In this document: piece after piece, positions 7,404-17,019 of the stretch | How positions within the stretch are numbered: position 1 is the stretch's first letter | Layout: each line of letters opens with the position of its first letter | NCBI RefSeq assembly: GCF_048571275.1 | Contig: NZ_CP182357.1 | Span: 2,108,001 to 2,172,000, forward strand | Direction of reading: 5' to 3' | DNA: 64,000 nt | Source: Marinarcus sediminis | Lineage (GTDB): Bacteria > Campylobacterota > Campylobacteria > Campylobacterales > Arcobacteraceae | Notes under the pieces: generated by a model | Seen by the model: the letters and a program-made list of their open reading frames with translations, nothing else | The model's database searches: none | What the model was told of the DNA's origin: nothing | Program-made: the position numbers and the translations under genes

Positions 7404-8944
7404 TGAATTACATTGATAAAGCGGATTTAATCTGTGATACAGTTGACAATGGAATCATGCTTCTTAACGAACAGTTAGAAGTTCTTTTTTGGAATAAATG
7501 GCTTGAAACAAGAACACAAATAAAATCGCAAGACATTATTAATCAAAAAATCACACACTTCTACCCTGACATCAATGTTGCAAAATTGAAAAGAAAAATG
7601 TGCGCATGCGTAAAGTTAAACTCCCCTACTTTTTATACCACGGAAATCAGTAAATATTTTTTCAGTGTGAATCTTCCGAATAAAATAACCAATAAAATTT
7701 TTAAGAACATGCAACAAGATGTTACTCTTCATCCGTACGATATTGAAAAAAAAATTGTGATTGTTTATGTGTATGATAATACGCCTTTATGTGAAACAAA
7801 TTTTAAACTCTCTCATGCCAAAGGCACATTGGAGCAAGAACATAAAAAAGTTTTAGAGATTAAAGAAAAACTTGAAGATTCGCTTGAAGAGTTTGAACTG
7901 CTTTTAAACGCAACATTAGAGGCCATTTTATTGTTTGATGAAAATAATAAGTGTATAAATATTAATGATGTGGGCGTTGAACTTTTTGGCTTTAAAAATA
8001 AAGAAGAAGCACTGTTTTCAGATATGAGCGTTTTTTTTGAAGATAAACAAATTGATTTTAATGCTTCCAAAGTAGCCCCTTTTGAAGCCAATATGTTAAC
8101 AAACAGTGGTGAAGGATTTCCCACATTGATTAAACTAAAAGATGCAGTTTTGCGAAACAATAACTTTAAGATTTTAACCGTTGTGGATTTGTCTGAATTA
8201 AAATACAGAGATAAACTCATTGCTGAACAATCAAAAATGGTGGCAATGGGTGAAATGATGGGAAATATTGCACACCAATGGCGACAACCTTTAAGTACAA
8301 TCAGTACGGCTGCAAGTGGCATAAAACTTCAAAAAGAGTTCAAACTGCTCACCGATGAAATGCTGGATGACTGTTTGGATGGGATTGTAAGAAGTTCAAT
8401 GCACTTATCTCAAACCATTAATGATTTCAGGGACTTTATTCAAGGGGATAAAGAGATGAGCGAGTTTGTTTTAGAAAAAAATCTGAAAAAAGATTTGTCC
8501 ATCGTTGAGGGGATGTTGAAAAATTCCAATATTGAAGTCATATTAAGTTGTGAAAACGATATAAAACTCTATAACTATAAAAATGAGTTAACCCAAGCCA
8601 TTTTAAATATTATTGATAATGCCAAAGATGCTTTTTGTGAAAGAAATATTGAGGAAAGATTTATATTTATTCATGCATTCATTGAGAATAATATGGCCTG
8701 TATAGATATAAAAGACAATGCAGATGGAATTGCAGAAAATATCTTAGATAAAGTATTTGAACCATATTTTACAACCAAACATCAAAGCCAAGGAACAGGA
8801 CTTGGTTTATACATGACGCATCAAATAATAGAGATGAGTATGGGGGGTAAGATACGTGTCAAAAACAGCTCTTTTAAATGGAATGAGGCCCAATATACTG
8901 GTGCAAATTTTATTATTACTCTTCCTTTATACACTAAAGAATAA
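7403..8944 (+). CDS. cytosolic PAS sensor histidine kinase
   Basis: 513 residues, no membrane segment. A weak PAS-like N-terminus (about 8-65), a coiled coil (about 140-170), a PAS domain (about 172-275), then dimerisation/phosphorylation helix with AHQWRQPLS (His291) and an HATPase domain with the N box NIIDNAKDAF, the G1 box DNADGI, FEPYFTTK and GTGLGLYM. All catalytic boxes are intact. The HQWRQPL box is the common type in Campylobacterota. It is translationally coupled to the CheC-like phosphatase, so the probable substrate is the CheY-like regulator two genes upstream. Confidence 0.92.
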   Translation: MNYIDKADLICDTVDNGIMLLNEQLEVLFWNKWLETRTQIKSQDIINQKITHFYPDINVAKLKRKMCACVKLNSPTFYTTEISKYFFSVNLPNKITNKIFKNMQQDVTLHPYDIEKKIVIVYVYDNTPLCETNFKLSHAKGTLEQEHKKVLEIKEKLEDSLEEFELLLNATLEAILLFDENNKCININDVGVELFGFKNKEEALFSDMSVFFEDKQIDFNASKVAPFEANMLTNSGEGFPTLIKLKDAVLRNNNFKILTVVDLSELKYRDKLIAEQSKMVAMGEMMGNIAHQWRQPLSTISTAASGIKLQKEFKLLTDEMLDDCLDGIVRSSMHLSQTINDFRDFIQGDKEMSEFVLEKNLKKDLSIVEGMLKNSNIEVILSCENDIKLYNYKNELTQAILNIIDNAKDAFCERNIEERFIFIHAFIENNMACIDIKDNADGIAENILDKVFEPYFTTKHQSQGTGLGLYMTHQIIEMSMGGKIRVKNSSFKWNEAQYTGANFIITLPLYTKE

Positions 8945-8951
8945 CTTCAAA

Positions 8952-8972
8952 GTTGATTGACATTGACTCAAC
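8952..8972. promoter_or_regulatory. HAIR-like HspR operator
   Basis: GTTGATT (8952-8958), 7-nt spacer, ACTCAAC (8966-8972). The known HspR box is CTTGAGT-N7-ACTCAAG. The spacing is exact; 5/7 and 6/7 bases match. A longer AAAGTTGA/TCAACTTT dyad (8949-8956, 8968-8975) surrounds it. It covers the -35 of the cbpA promoter, so bound HspR would block RNA polymerase: autorepression. Confidence 0.75.
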
Positions 8973-8985
8973 TTTTGGATATAAT
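8957..8985 (+). promoter_or_regulatory. consensus sigma-70 promoter of cbpA-hspR
   Basis: TTGACA (8957-8962), 17-nt spacer, TATAAT (8980-8985): a full consensus promoter. Such a perfect -35 is unusual in this window and fits a strong promoter held in check by a repressor. Confidence 0.85.
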
Positions 8986-9022
8986 ATTTCATTAAAAATA
9001 TATATTTATTATAGGAATAAAA

Positions 9023-9886
9023 ATGGCAAAAAGTTTATATGAGACTTTAGAAGTAAGTGAAAATGCGACAGCAGATGAAATCAAAAAAGCTTACAGAAAA
9101 TTAGCAAGAAAATATCATCCAGATGTCAACAAAGAGGCAGGTGCCGAAGATAAATTTAAAGAGATAAATGCAGCGTATGAGGTCTTAAGTGACAAAGAGA
9201 AAAAAATGCAATATGACCAGCATGGGGACTCTATGTTTGGTGGTCAAAATTTTCATGACTTTGCTCAAAGACAGGGACATAATGTTGATTTAGATGAAAT
9301 CTTAAGACAGATGTTTGGTGGTGGTTCTGGATTTGGGGGGAACCCTTTTGGTGGAGGTTTTAGTGGACACAGCTTTGGTGGACCTGATTTGGATACACAA
9401 GCACAAATAACTGTTGCTTTTGATGTGGCTATTTTAGGTGGTAAACAACATATTACAATGAATTCTGAGAGTTTTGATATTAAAATTCCAGAGGGAATTA
9501 GCAGTGGACAAAAAATACGAGCAAAAGGCAAAGGAAAATCGTATCAGGGGCAAAGAGGTGATTTAATTATTACTGTTAATGTGGCCGCTTCACCTGAGTA
9601 TGAAAGAGACGAATTTACTTTGACCAAATATTTTGATATTCCTTTAAAAACAGCACTCTTTGGGAATAAAGTATTGATTAAAACTTTGCATAAGGACATT
9701 ACATTAAAAGTGCCACAAAATACCAAACAACACCAAAAATTCAGAGTTAAAGAGTTGGGTGTGTTAAACAGAAAAACAGGACTCAGAGGAGATTTATATC
9801 TTAAAGCCAATATTATTTTGCCTAAAATTGAAGATTTAGACGAAACTTTGGTAAAACAATTAGAAGAAAAATTACCGGAAAACTAA
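9023..9886 (+). CDS. cbpA: DnaJ-family co-chaperone CbpA
   Basis: 287 residues. J domain (about 3-70) with the HPD motif in YHPDVNK, which stimulates DnaK ATPase; a Gly/Phe-rich linker (about 95-125, repeated FGGG); then DnaJ C-terminal peptide-binding domains. The zinc-finger CxxCxGxG repeats of DnaJ are absent, which makes it CbpA type. Promoted by a consensus promoter with a HspR box and followed after 1 nt by hspR. This pairing is known from Helicobacter and Campylobacter, where HspR controls it. Confidence 0.93.
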   Translation: MAKSLYETLEVSENATADEIKKAYRKLARKYHPDVNKEAGAEDKFKEINAAYEVLSDKEKKMQYDQHGDSMFGGQNFHDFAQRQGHNVDLDEILRQMFGGGSGFGGNPFGGGFSGHSFGGPDLDTQAQITVAFDVAILGGKQHITMNSESFDIKIPEGISSGQKIRAKGKGKSYQGQRGDLIITVNVAASPEYERDEFTLTKYFDIPLKTALFGNKVLIKTLHKDITLKVPQNTKQHQKFRVKELGVLNRKTGLRGDLYLKANIILPKIEDLDETLVKQLEEKLPEN

Positions 9887-9887
9887 G

Positions 9888-10268
9888 ATGGAACATAAAG
9901 CATACAATGAACCCGTTTATTTAATTTCAGCAGTGGCAGAAATTCTTACCATTCATCCACAAACACTCAGGCAATATGAGAGAGAGGGCTTAATTAAACC
10001 CTCTCGAACCAATGGAAAAATCAGACTCTATTCTCAAAGAGACATTGATAATATCAAAACGGTATTAACACTCACTCGGGATATGGGCATTAATTTAGCT
10101 GGAGTTGATTTGATTTTACAACTCAATAAAAAGATTGAAAAACTTGAGAACAATTTGGAAGAGTATAAAAATAAAGTCAGAGACTTTAACAATTATGGGG
10201 TTGTTCCCTCTTCAAAAGCATTGGTGATTAAAAAAAGTTCTTATGATATTGTCATTATAAAAGAGTAA
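9888..10268 (+). CDS. hspR: heat-shock repressor HspR, MerR family
   Basis: 126 residues. MerR-type winged helix at the N-terminus (about 8-75) with HPQTLRQYEREGLIKPSR, then a coiled coil (about 85-110) for dimerisation. HspR represses chaperone operons by binding HAIR boxes and is released under heat stress, often with DnaK as co-repressor. The gene follows cbpA by 1 nt, and the operator in front of cbpA implies autoregulation. No cysteines typical of metal-sensing MerR proteins are seen. Confidence 0.92.
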   Translation: MEHKAYNEPVYLISAVAEILTIHPQTLRQYEREGLIKPSRTNGKIRLYSQRDIDNIKTVLTLTRDMGINLAGVDLILQLNKKIEKLENNLEEYKNKVRDFNNYGVVPSSKALVIKKSSYDIVIIKE

Positions 10269-10271
10269 TCT

Positions 10272-10309
10272 CTTCTTTATACCTTATATGAGTATAAGAT
10301 ATAAAGAGG
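10272..10309. terminator. hairpin between convergent hspR and ftsZ
   Basis: CTTTATA (10275-10281) plus CTTATA (10283-10288) pairs with TATAAG (10293-10298) plus TATAAAG (10300-10306), with one C/A mismatch and loop TGAG. It lacks a clear T run but sits exactly between two converging genes, so it may terminate both. Confidence 0.45.
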
Positions 10310-10314
10310 CAAGA

Positions 10315-11463
10315 CTATTTAAGTCGGTATTGTACTTCGTAATTTCTCATTAACGGAGGAACATCCAGATAGTTCTCATTGTCAGGTGTCACTTTCCCTG
10401 TTTGAGCCGAAAAGTCATTGGAACTGTTCTCTTCATTAATTTCTGCATGTTGATTTTTAGACTCAAACCCTGTTGCTACAATGGTAATTTTAACTTCATC
10501 TTTTTCCAATGTTGGATCAGAAGTTGTTCCAAAAATAACTTCTGCATTTGAATCGATGGTATCATGAATTGCACCCATGACGTTATTAATGGCTAAAAGT
10601 GAAACTTGTGGGTGAATATTGAAGTGAATTAAAATACCTTTTGCTCCACTCAATGACATTTTATCCAGTAATGGAGAATCAATGGCGCTTTCAAGGGCTT
10701 TTATTGCGGCACCTTCTCCTTTTGCTCTTCCAATTCCCATGAGTGCCATGCCTTTATGTTGCATAATGGTTCTGACATCTGCGAAGTCGGTATTAATGTC
10801 TGAGTTACCTGGATTTAAAATGACTTCACTCATTCCATTAACGGCTTGGTACAAAATATTGTCAATAATTTTAAAGGCATCTTTCATTCCAATGTTTTCA
10901 TCAATAATGTCTAAAAGCCTGTCATTTGGAATCACAATGATAGAATCACTCACTTTTTTAAGCTCTTCAAGACCTAAATTGGCAAGCCCTGCTCTTTTTT
11001 GACCTTCCCATGAAAAGGGTTTGGTCACGACAGAAACAGTTAAAGCACCCGCTTCTTTAGCTGCTTTTGCAATAATGGCTGCTGCTCCTGTTCCTGTACC
11101 ACCCCCTAATCCAGCAGCAATAAAAACAATATCGGCTTTATCGATGGCATTTTTAATGTCTTCATAACTCTCAATGGCAGCGTCACGCCCAACTTCTGGC
11201 TTCATACCTGCCCCTAAACCTTTTGTCAGTTTGAGTCCCAGTTGAATTTTTTTAGGTGCTTTTGAAATATGCAGTACTTGTAAATCCGTATTTGCAGCAA
11301 TTAGGTCAATTTTGTGGCTGCCTTCGTTGATCATATGATTGACCATATTGCAACCACCTCCACCAACTCCAATGACTGAAATTTTGGCAACATTATCTGA
11401 AAGTACTTGGTTTGGCATTTGCACTGTTATATCCTTAGCATCAAATAAATTATCATTACTCAT
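10315..11463 (-). CDS. ftsZ: cell division GTPase FtsZ
   Basis: Tubulin homologue that polymerises into the Z ring at mid-cell. It has GVGGGGCNMVNHM near the N-terminus, the tubulin signature GGGTGTGAA, NxDLQ-type loops, and a C-terminal tail ending with a variant FtsA-binding peptide (DVPPLMRNYEVQYRLK). The ATG at 11461-11463 overlaps the ftsA stop as TAATG, the same coupling used elsewhere here; a GTG three codons upstream is less likely. 382 residues, normal length. Last gene of the ppiD-ftsA-ftsZ block. Confidence 0.97.
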   Translation of the reverse strand: MSNDNLFDAKDITVQMPNQVLSDNVAKISVIGVGGGGCNMVNHMINEGSHKIDLIAANTDLQVLHISKAPKKIQLGLKLTKGLGAGMKPEVGRDAAIESYEDIKNAIDKADIVFIAAGLGGGTGTGAAAIIAKAAKEAGALTVSVVTKPFSWEGQKRAGLANLGLEELKKVSDSIIVIPNDRLLDIIDENIGMKDAFKIIDNILYQAVNGMSEVILNPGNSDINTDFADVRTIMQHKGMALMGIGRAKGEGAAIKALESAIDSPLLDKMSLSGAKGILIHFNIHPQVSLLAINNVMGAIHDTIDSNAEVIFGTTSDPTLEKDEVKITIVATGFESKNQHAEINEENSSNDFSAQTGKVTPDNENYLDVPPLMRNYEVQYRLK

Positions 11464-12830
11464 TAAAACCACTCCGCAACTTTATTCCAGAATTTAGATA
11501 CGCCTTTCGCTTTATCTTTTGTAGATATTCTTGGCAAAATATCTTGTTGTTTTTTATAATCAGCTAGATTTTCATTATTTGTTTTTATTTCGTTTGATTG
11601 TGGAATCGATTGTGAATTTCGAATCTCTTTTTTTTGTCTGAGTTTTTTATTTGAGTCCAACTCAAAATTAGGGTTACTGTCAAGCCCATAAAGCAATAAA
11701 CCAACAATGGTCGCCATGGTTGGGTCATCAAAACTCATGTAACCATTTCGAATATTAATTGGATTGGCAATTTTTACGGGTATATTTTCAAAAATCTCTT
11801 GAGCAAGCTCTTTGATACCTGGCAGTTGACTCATTCCTCCTGTTATGACAATTCCAGCACCCAAAGAGTCCAATACCCCACTCTTTTTAATTTTCTCTTT
11901 GGCTAAAACTAAAATCTCTTCCACTCTTGCGTGAATTATGAGTTGAACCGAATCTAATGGCATCTCTTTTGTATTTTGTTCATCACCAATAACAGGTATT
12001 TTGACCTTTTTAATGTTGTTCTCTTCTTTGTCTAAAGAGGTAGAATTGAGTAAGTTGGCATATTGAATCTTTAAGGTTTCAGCTGCATTGGGTGGGGTAT
12101 GTAATGTTACGGATAAATCGTTGGTGATATTGGCAGATCCAACAGGTAAAAAATCATTGTAAATGATTGATTTTCCTTTAAAACAGACAATATCTGTGGT
12201 ACTTCCACCAATATCTAAAATTGCAGCCCCAAATCTTTTTTGTTGTTCATCTAAAACAGAAATTGCCGAAGCATAACCACTGAGAACAAAATTGCTTATT
12301 TCTAAATTTGAACTTTTAAGTGCAGATTTAATATTGGTCAAAGCTGTTTTTTTTGCCGTAACAATATAAACAGCAACTTCAAGTCGTGCACCGTTCATGT
12401 TTAATGGGTTATCAATAAGTTGTGAATCATCTACTTTAAAATAGATGGGCAAAACATGCACGACATCATATTCTGGAACGATGGTCGCATTATAAAGAGC
12501 CATTTGCAGCACTTGATTGATTTCAGTTTGTGTGATTTGTCCATTGGGAACGTTGACACTCCCCGCGCTTCTGACCCCTTTTGTGTATGCTGCAGATATG
12601 GAAACATAAGTAGAGTCAATGTTACTTGCTGTACCTTTGTTTACCCCATAAACGGCATCTTTTATCGCTTTTGATGCAACTTCAATATTGGTAATAAGTC
12701 CCTTGTTGATACCTTCACTTGTTTCAACACCTGTACCTAAAATATTTATTTTATTGTTTAAATCATTTTGAGCTATTACGGCAGTTATATTTGTTGAACC
12801 AATATCTATAGCTAAAATTGTATTACTCAA
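11463..12830 (-). CDS. ftsA: cell division protein FtsA
   Basis: Actin-like ATPase that anchors FtsZ to the membrane. LAIDIGSTNITAVIA forms phosphate loop 1, GAAILDIGGSTTDIVCF phosphate loop 2, and VITGGMSQLPGI the adenosine motif. The C-terminus ends with a short amphipathic stretch (VSKFWNKVAEWF), which is the usual membrane-targeting helix. 455 residues, a little longer than E. coli FtsA because of a charged linker before that helix. It starts directly after ppiD and is coupled by 1 nt to ftsZ. Confidence 0.95.
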   Translation of the reverse strand: MSNTILAIDIGSTNITAVIAQNDLNNKINILGTGVETSEGINKGLITNIEVASKAIKDAVYGVNKGTASNIDSTYVSISAAYTKGVRSAGSVNVPNGQITQTEINQVLQMALYNATIVPEYDVVHVLPIYFKVDDSQLIDNPLNMNGARLEVAVYIVTAKKTALTNIKSALKSSNLEISNFVLSGYASAISVLDEQQKRFGAAILDIGGSTTDIVCFKGKSIIYNDFLPVGSANITNDLSVTLHTPPNAAETLKIQYANLLNSTSLDKEENNIKKVKIPVIGDEQNTKEMPLDSVQLIIHARVEEILVLAKEKIKKSGVLDSLGAGIVITGGMSQLPGIKELAQEIFENIPVKIANPINIRNGYMSFDDPTMATIVGLLLYGLDSNPNFELDSNKKLRQKKEIRNSQSIPQSNEIKTNNENLADYKKQQDILPRISTKDKAKGVSKFWNKVAEWF

Positions 12831-14300
12831 TTATTTATCCTTTGACTCTTCTAAAGATGATTGAATTGTATATCTTGACTCTAAATCGTTGACCAAATTA
12901 TTCATTAATTCGGCATTTTGTAAATTGTTAACCGATGATTTTACCGCTTCCAATTTGTTGTTATCAACAACCGCAAATTTTGAGTTGTTGATTTTGTATA
13001 AAACAATTTTGTTGGCCACATCAATTACCCCTTTAGGTTTTGATACTGCAAAAAGTTTATTTAAAAATTCTGCGCTTTCATTGCTGTTAAGATCTGGTAT
13101 TTTGTTGATTGAACTTCTGTTCACGTATCCAATGTTTTCACCTTTAAAATTTTCAAGCATGGTTTGCGCTTTTTGTGCAATTTGAATCTGTTTTTGCATT
13201 GCCATAAAATCTTTGGTTACCATTGGAAGGGCGTCTTGATAAGAGAGTGCTTTGGCTTCAAACTTATCATTGACTCTTACAAGAAGATAGTTCTCTTCAA
13301 ATAAAAATGGTTTTAAAAGCGCCCCTTTTGAAGCTGCTTCTATCTCTTTATTATTTTCTGGAGCATAGTTTAACTCATTGTCAAAAACGATGGCTTTGTT
13401 TTCCAGTGTAGCTTTACCTTTTTTAACATCCAAATAGGTTTTAAGTGCCTCCTTTTTTGTCTCTTTTAGGTTTATGGCTTTAATGATTTCCGCTTTGGCT
13501 TCTTCGATGGTCTTTAATTTTCCATCCTCTTTTTTAAAATCGTTTTTAAACTTTGAGTAGTAGCTTGTGATTTCATCTTCAGGAACTTCATTCTTAAGTA
13601 ACGTGATAACTTTGGTTTCTAACTCGTATGAAGGTCTCGACATATAGTTGTTTTTATTTGTTTCCCAATACTTTTTCAGTTCATCTTGGTTGAGTGTTAC
13701 TTGAACCATATTAGCGTCTAAAACCATAACATTGATGTTATCTTCTAAAAAGAGCAGTTGAGCAATGTTTTCAATCTCTTTATTTTGTGCTTGTGTTTGT
13801 AAAATGCTCTCCAATTTTCCCAATAACAGATTTCGTTTTAATGAGTTTTCAAACTCAATGGGATTGCTTTGATTTTGTAACAATACTTTGACATAAATAT
13901 CTTTGTCAAATTTTCCATCTTTTTGGAATGCTTTGTATTTCATTACCTCTTTTGCTATATCTTCATTGGTTACATCTAACCCCAACTCATCGGCATACGA
14001 TAAAAGAAGATTTTTTTGAAGCGTTAATTTATACGCAATATTTGATAAATTAAATTGTTTTGCCATCTCTTGTGTGAATTGACCTCCCAACATTTTTGAG
14101 TATTGGTCATACAAATTGCTGTACTCTCTTTGATATTCGTCCATCGAAATTTCTCGATCACCAACGACTGCAACCACACCACCTTTTTTGCCATACTCAT
14201 AAGAACCCCAACCTACAAAACCTGCTCCAATAAAAGCTATTGTACTGATCCAAATTGTAATTACTAACCACTTCTTATGTCTTTGCATCCAAGTTATCAT
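12831..14300 (-). CDS. ppiD: SurA/PpiD-like periplasmic chaperone
   Basis: 489 residues: a single N-terminal membrane helix (about 13-31) with a short basic cytoplasmic tail, then a SurA-N-like helical region (GDREISMDEYQREYSNLY onward) and a periplasmic body. This is the PpiD layout: inner-membrane-anchored folding helper for exported proteins. The parvulin catalytic domain is not clearly recognisable, so it may be a chaperone without isomerase activity. The gene lies directly upstream of ftsA, the order seen in Campylobacter. Confidence 0.82.
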   Translation of the reverse strand: MITWMQRHKKWLVITIWISTIAFIGAGFVGWGSYEYGKKGGVVAVVGDREISMDEYQREYSNLYDQYSKMLGGQFTQEMAKQFNLSNIAYKLTLQKNLLLSYADELGLDVTNEDIAKEVMKYKAFQKDGKFDKDIYVKVLLQNQSNPIEFENSLKRNLLLGKLESILQTQAQNKEIENIAQLLFLEDNINVMVLDANMVQVTLNQDELKKYWETNKNNYMSRPSYELETKVITLLKNEVPEDEITSYYSKFKNDFKKEDGKLKTIEEAKAEIIKAINLKETKKEALKTYLDVKKGKATLENKAIVFDNELNYAPENNKEIEAASKGALLKPFLFEENYLLVRVNDKFEAKALSYQDALPMVTKDFMAMQKQIQIAQKAQTMLENFKGENIGYVNRSSINKIPDLNSNESAEFLNKLFAVSKPKGVIDVANKIVLYKINNSKFAVVDNNKLEAVKSSVNNLQNAELMNNLVNDLESRYTIQSSLEESKDK

Positions 14301-14353
14301 TGATATAATTCCTAATAATTTTTTATCTATAATACTGAAAATAATCTTTCAAG

Positions 14354-16648
14354 TTAGTTAAATTTTGCTTTAAGAAGGTCATTTATAACCGATTCTCGCT
14401 TGGTTGTCTCGATTCTTTTGCAAGCACTTTTAAAAGCATCATCTTCTCCTACAATATGACACATTTTCTTTGCTCTGGTAATGGCAGTGTAAAGCAGTTT
14501 TGTATTGTGCATGATGTAGTGAGAAAAGGTCATAGGTATGAGTGCATTTTCATACTCCATCCCTTGTGTTTTATGAATGGTCAGACAATATGCTAAACTT
14601 AAAAGTGAGTTGAGCATATCAAAATCATAAAAAACAACCATATCATCATTGGGGTACAAGACCACACATTTGTCATTCTCAAAATCGAGTTTGATTATCA
14701 TGCCCAATTGCCCATTAAAAACTCTTTTTTCTAAAAATTCCAAAGAACCCGTTTTATACATCTGCATGGTTTGAGATTTCATGTTTTCATTTTTAATGTG
14801 GATGACTTTATCCATGAGTTTGTATTCATACAGTTTGGTCTGTTTTGATTTCTCTCTTGAAGAGTTAAAGAGTTTTTGAAGTTGCATATTGAGGTTTTCA
14901 ACCCCTAAAATACCATTTTTCATTGGTGTGATAATTTGAAAAAGAGTCAAGGCTTTTGCGATTTCTTTGTTTTTAATGAGGCCATATAAATCTTTAATAT
15001 AAGAGCTTGAAATGTCTAAAATGGTGTGCAATATTCTTTGAGTGTTTTCAACGCGTAAATTTGAAAAATCTTGTGCAGAAGCACCATTTTTAGCTGCATA
15101 GTAGTTTGATATTGAGATATCATGAAAACGAAAATCGTCATACTCTTCTTTATATTGAGGAATTTCACCTTGTCGTATATCATTGGCAATGACGGCTATG
15201 GCTTGATGCTCATTTTGTCGATATATTTTTGTCAGTTTACAAATGGGAGCCAGCGAGTATTTGATGGCATCATGAAGAATGTTTCCCGCACCAATAGCTG
15301 GAAGTTGTCCATCGTCCCCTACAATAATAAAAATGGTTTGTGGATGGATTTTTGAAATGATTTGATAAAAAGTAACACTGTTAACCATCGAAGCTTCATC
15401 CAACAAGATGACCTTATGAGGGAAATACTCTTTGTCTTTATATTGTACTAATAAGGATTGTATGGTAGCACTTTTATAGCCTGTGGTATCGGCAATTCGT
15501 TGAGAAGCAATTCCGCTTAACGCAATGGTAATAATGTCATCGTAAAGAACAATCTCTTGCAAAAGTTCCAGTATTGCACGGCTTGAAGTTGACTTCCCTG
15601 TTCCTGCATAACCAATGAGAAAAAGGGTATTGCTTCCATTATTAATGATTTCAACAGCATCGGATTGTTCGGGACTGAGATTAAATCCTAAGGTTTTCTC
15701 TTTCTCATTTAAATAGTGTTTAAAATTGGCAATGATTTTTTTATTGGGCAACTCTTCGGCTCTGTTTTGAAAGAATTCCAATATTCTGCTTTCAGCAAAA
15801 TAGAGCATTGCGGGGGAGTATCTGTCCAGTGTGGTTTGGTAAATCTCTTCTTTGACAAGCATTTGATTTAAGCACGATTCATAGAGTATGGTTTCATCTT
15901 GAAAGCCCAACGCAGCATCTAAAAGTTTGTAGAGATGCTCTTTATTAATAGAAGAGTTGCCATTGTTATCACAATACTCTCTTAAGGTGTAGTTCATACA
16001 AGCAGTTATTCTAAAATCACTCTTACTGTTTATGCCCAAAGCTAGGGCAATTTCATCGGCACGTTTAAAACCAATACCTTTGATTTGTATCAAGATATAT
16101 GGGTTCTCTTTTATTTTGCCAATCAAATCATCGACTTCACCAAAAGTGGCATAAATTTTGGTGATTAAATTGCTTGTTACTCCAAATTTTGATAAAAATG
16201 ATCCTAATTCGCGGAGATGTTTGAATTTTTGCCATGAATCCACAATGGTTTTTAACTTTTTCTCTTTGATGCCTTTAAACGTAAGCAGTTCATTGGGATT
16301 TTTGTTTAAGATTTCTACGAGTTCATCTTCAGAATATTTTTCTAAGAGTTCATGCGCGGAGTTTTTGCTGATACCTTTTACAATTTTAGTTAAAAAGAAA
16401 AAGAGTTCAGCCTCTTTTAATTGCAGTGATTCAAATGCGAATTGAACACCATATTTTTTGTGTGTAATCCAATTGCCACTTAAAACAATCTCTTCTCCAA
16501 CTATTTTTTCAATGTCCGTATCGAAATATTGTCCGCAAATTTTTTGATTGTTTTCTAAGACAGCAATGCAATATTTTGTTTCATTATTGGAGAATAAAAC
16601 TTTTTTTAAGACACCCGATAGCTTAAATACTCTGTTTTCTTCTTCCAT
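14354..16648 (-). CDS. RecD2-like superfamily 1 DNA helicase
   Basis: 764 residues. An N-terminal OB-like domain, helix-hairpin-helix region (about 90-200, with FKGIKEKKLKTIV and KGIGFKRADEIA), then SF1B motor: Walker A GYAGTGKST (from Gly346), Walker B LLDEASMVNS, GDDGQLPAIGAG, and motif VI TAITRAK near the C-terminus. TIHKTQGMEYE is motif V. This is the layout of RecD2, a 5'-3' helicase that works without RecBC. Its stop region is separate from ppiD; its start overlaps a small upstream gene by 1 nt. Role in repair is inferred from the family. Confidence 0.88.
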   Translation of the reverse strand: MEEENRVFKLSGVLKKVLFSNNETKYCIAVLENNQKICGQYFDTDIEKIVGEEIVLSGNWITHKKYGVQFAFESLQLKEAELFFFLTKIVKGISKNSAHELLEKYSEDELVEILNKNPNELLTFKGIKEKKLKTIVDSWQKFKHLRELGSFLSKFGVTSNLITKIYATFGEVDDLIGKIKENPYILIQIKGIGFKRADEIALALGINSKSDFRITACMNYTLREYCDNNGNSSINKEHLYKLLDAALGFQDETILYESCLNQMLVKEEIYQTTLDRYSPAMLYFAESRILEFFQNRAEELPNKKIIANFKHYLNEKEKTLGFNLSPEQSDAVEIINNGSNTLFLIGYAGTGKSTSSRAILELLQEIVLYDDIITIALSGIASQRIADTTGYKSATIQSLLVQYKDKEYFPHKVILLDEASMVNSVTFYQIISKIHPQTIFIIVGDDGQLPAIGAGNILHDAIKYSLAPICKLTKIYRQNEHQAIAVIANDIRQGEIPQYKEEYDDFRFHDISISNYYAAKNGASAQDFSNLRVENTQRILHTILDISSSYIKDLYGLIKNKEIAKALTLFQIITPMKNGILGVENLNMQLQKLFNSSREKSKQTKLYEYKLMDKVIHIKNENMKSQTMQMYKTGSLEFLEKRVFNGQLGMIIKLDFENDKCVVLYPNDDMVVFYDFDMLNSLLSLAYCLTIHKTQGMEYENALIPMTFSHYIMHNTKLLYTAITRAKKMCHIVGEDDAFKSACKRIETTKRESVINDLLKAKFN

Positions 16649-17019
16649 TAATACTCGTCATCAAATTTTTTGCTTTTATGTTTCTCTTTTTTATAGACAC
16701 CTTTATTTTTCTCTTTTTGTAAAAGGTTGGCATCTTTTAGGAGCATTTCTCGTTCGTTTTCAAAGTTGTTTGAGTGATTATTTAAACTGCTTAAAACGCT
16801 GTCGATATAGTTTTTTAACGCCACTAAATAGTTTGAATGAAGATCAACGGCTTCTGTTTTTTTGAGTTCTTCAAAGTTTTTAAGTGTTCTTTGTTTATAA
16901 AGTTCAAAATCAAAATTATCCAATTTCAGTAATGAGATATTTCTTTTAAAGAATTTTTCTAAAACTCTTATATATTTTATTCTTTTTGCTTTTTCGTGCA
17001 TGTAATTACGTGATTCCAT
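16648..17019 (-). CDS. hypothetical basic, coiled-coil protein
   Basis: 123 residues, strongly charged and helical, Lys-rich at the C-terminus (KEKHKSKKFDDEY). No signal peptide, membrane segment or family that I recognise. It overlaps the RecD2-like helicase start by 1 nt, so the two are probably co-translated and it may assist that helicase. The coding assignment rests on this coupling and on its clean reading frame. Confidence 0.65.
   Translation of the reverse strand: MESRNYMHEKAKRIKYIRVLEKFFKRNISLLKLDNFDFELYKQRTLKNFEELKKTEAVDLHSNYLVALKNYIDSVLSSLNNHSNNFENEREMLLKDANLLQKEKNKGVYKKEKHKSKKFDDEY

Noticed and set aside
7813..8322. Long open frame (169 codons) opposite the PAS kinase gene
   Set aside because: It lies fully antisense to a well-supported kinase, is rich in Ser/Leu/Lys from reverse codons, and has no ribosome site; a shadow frame.
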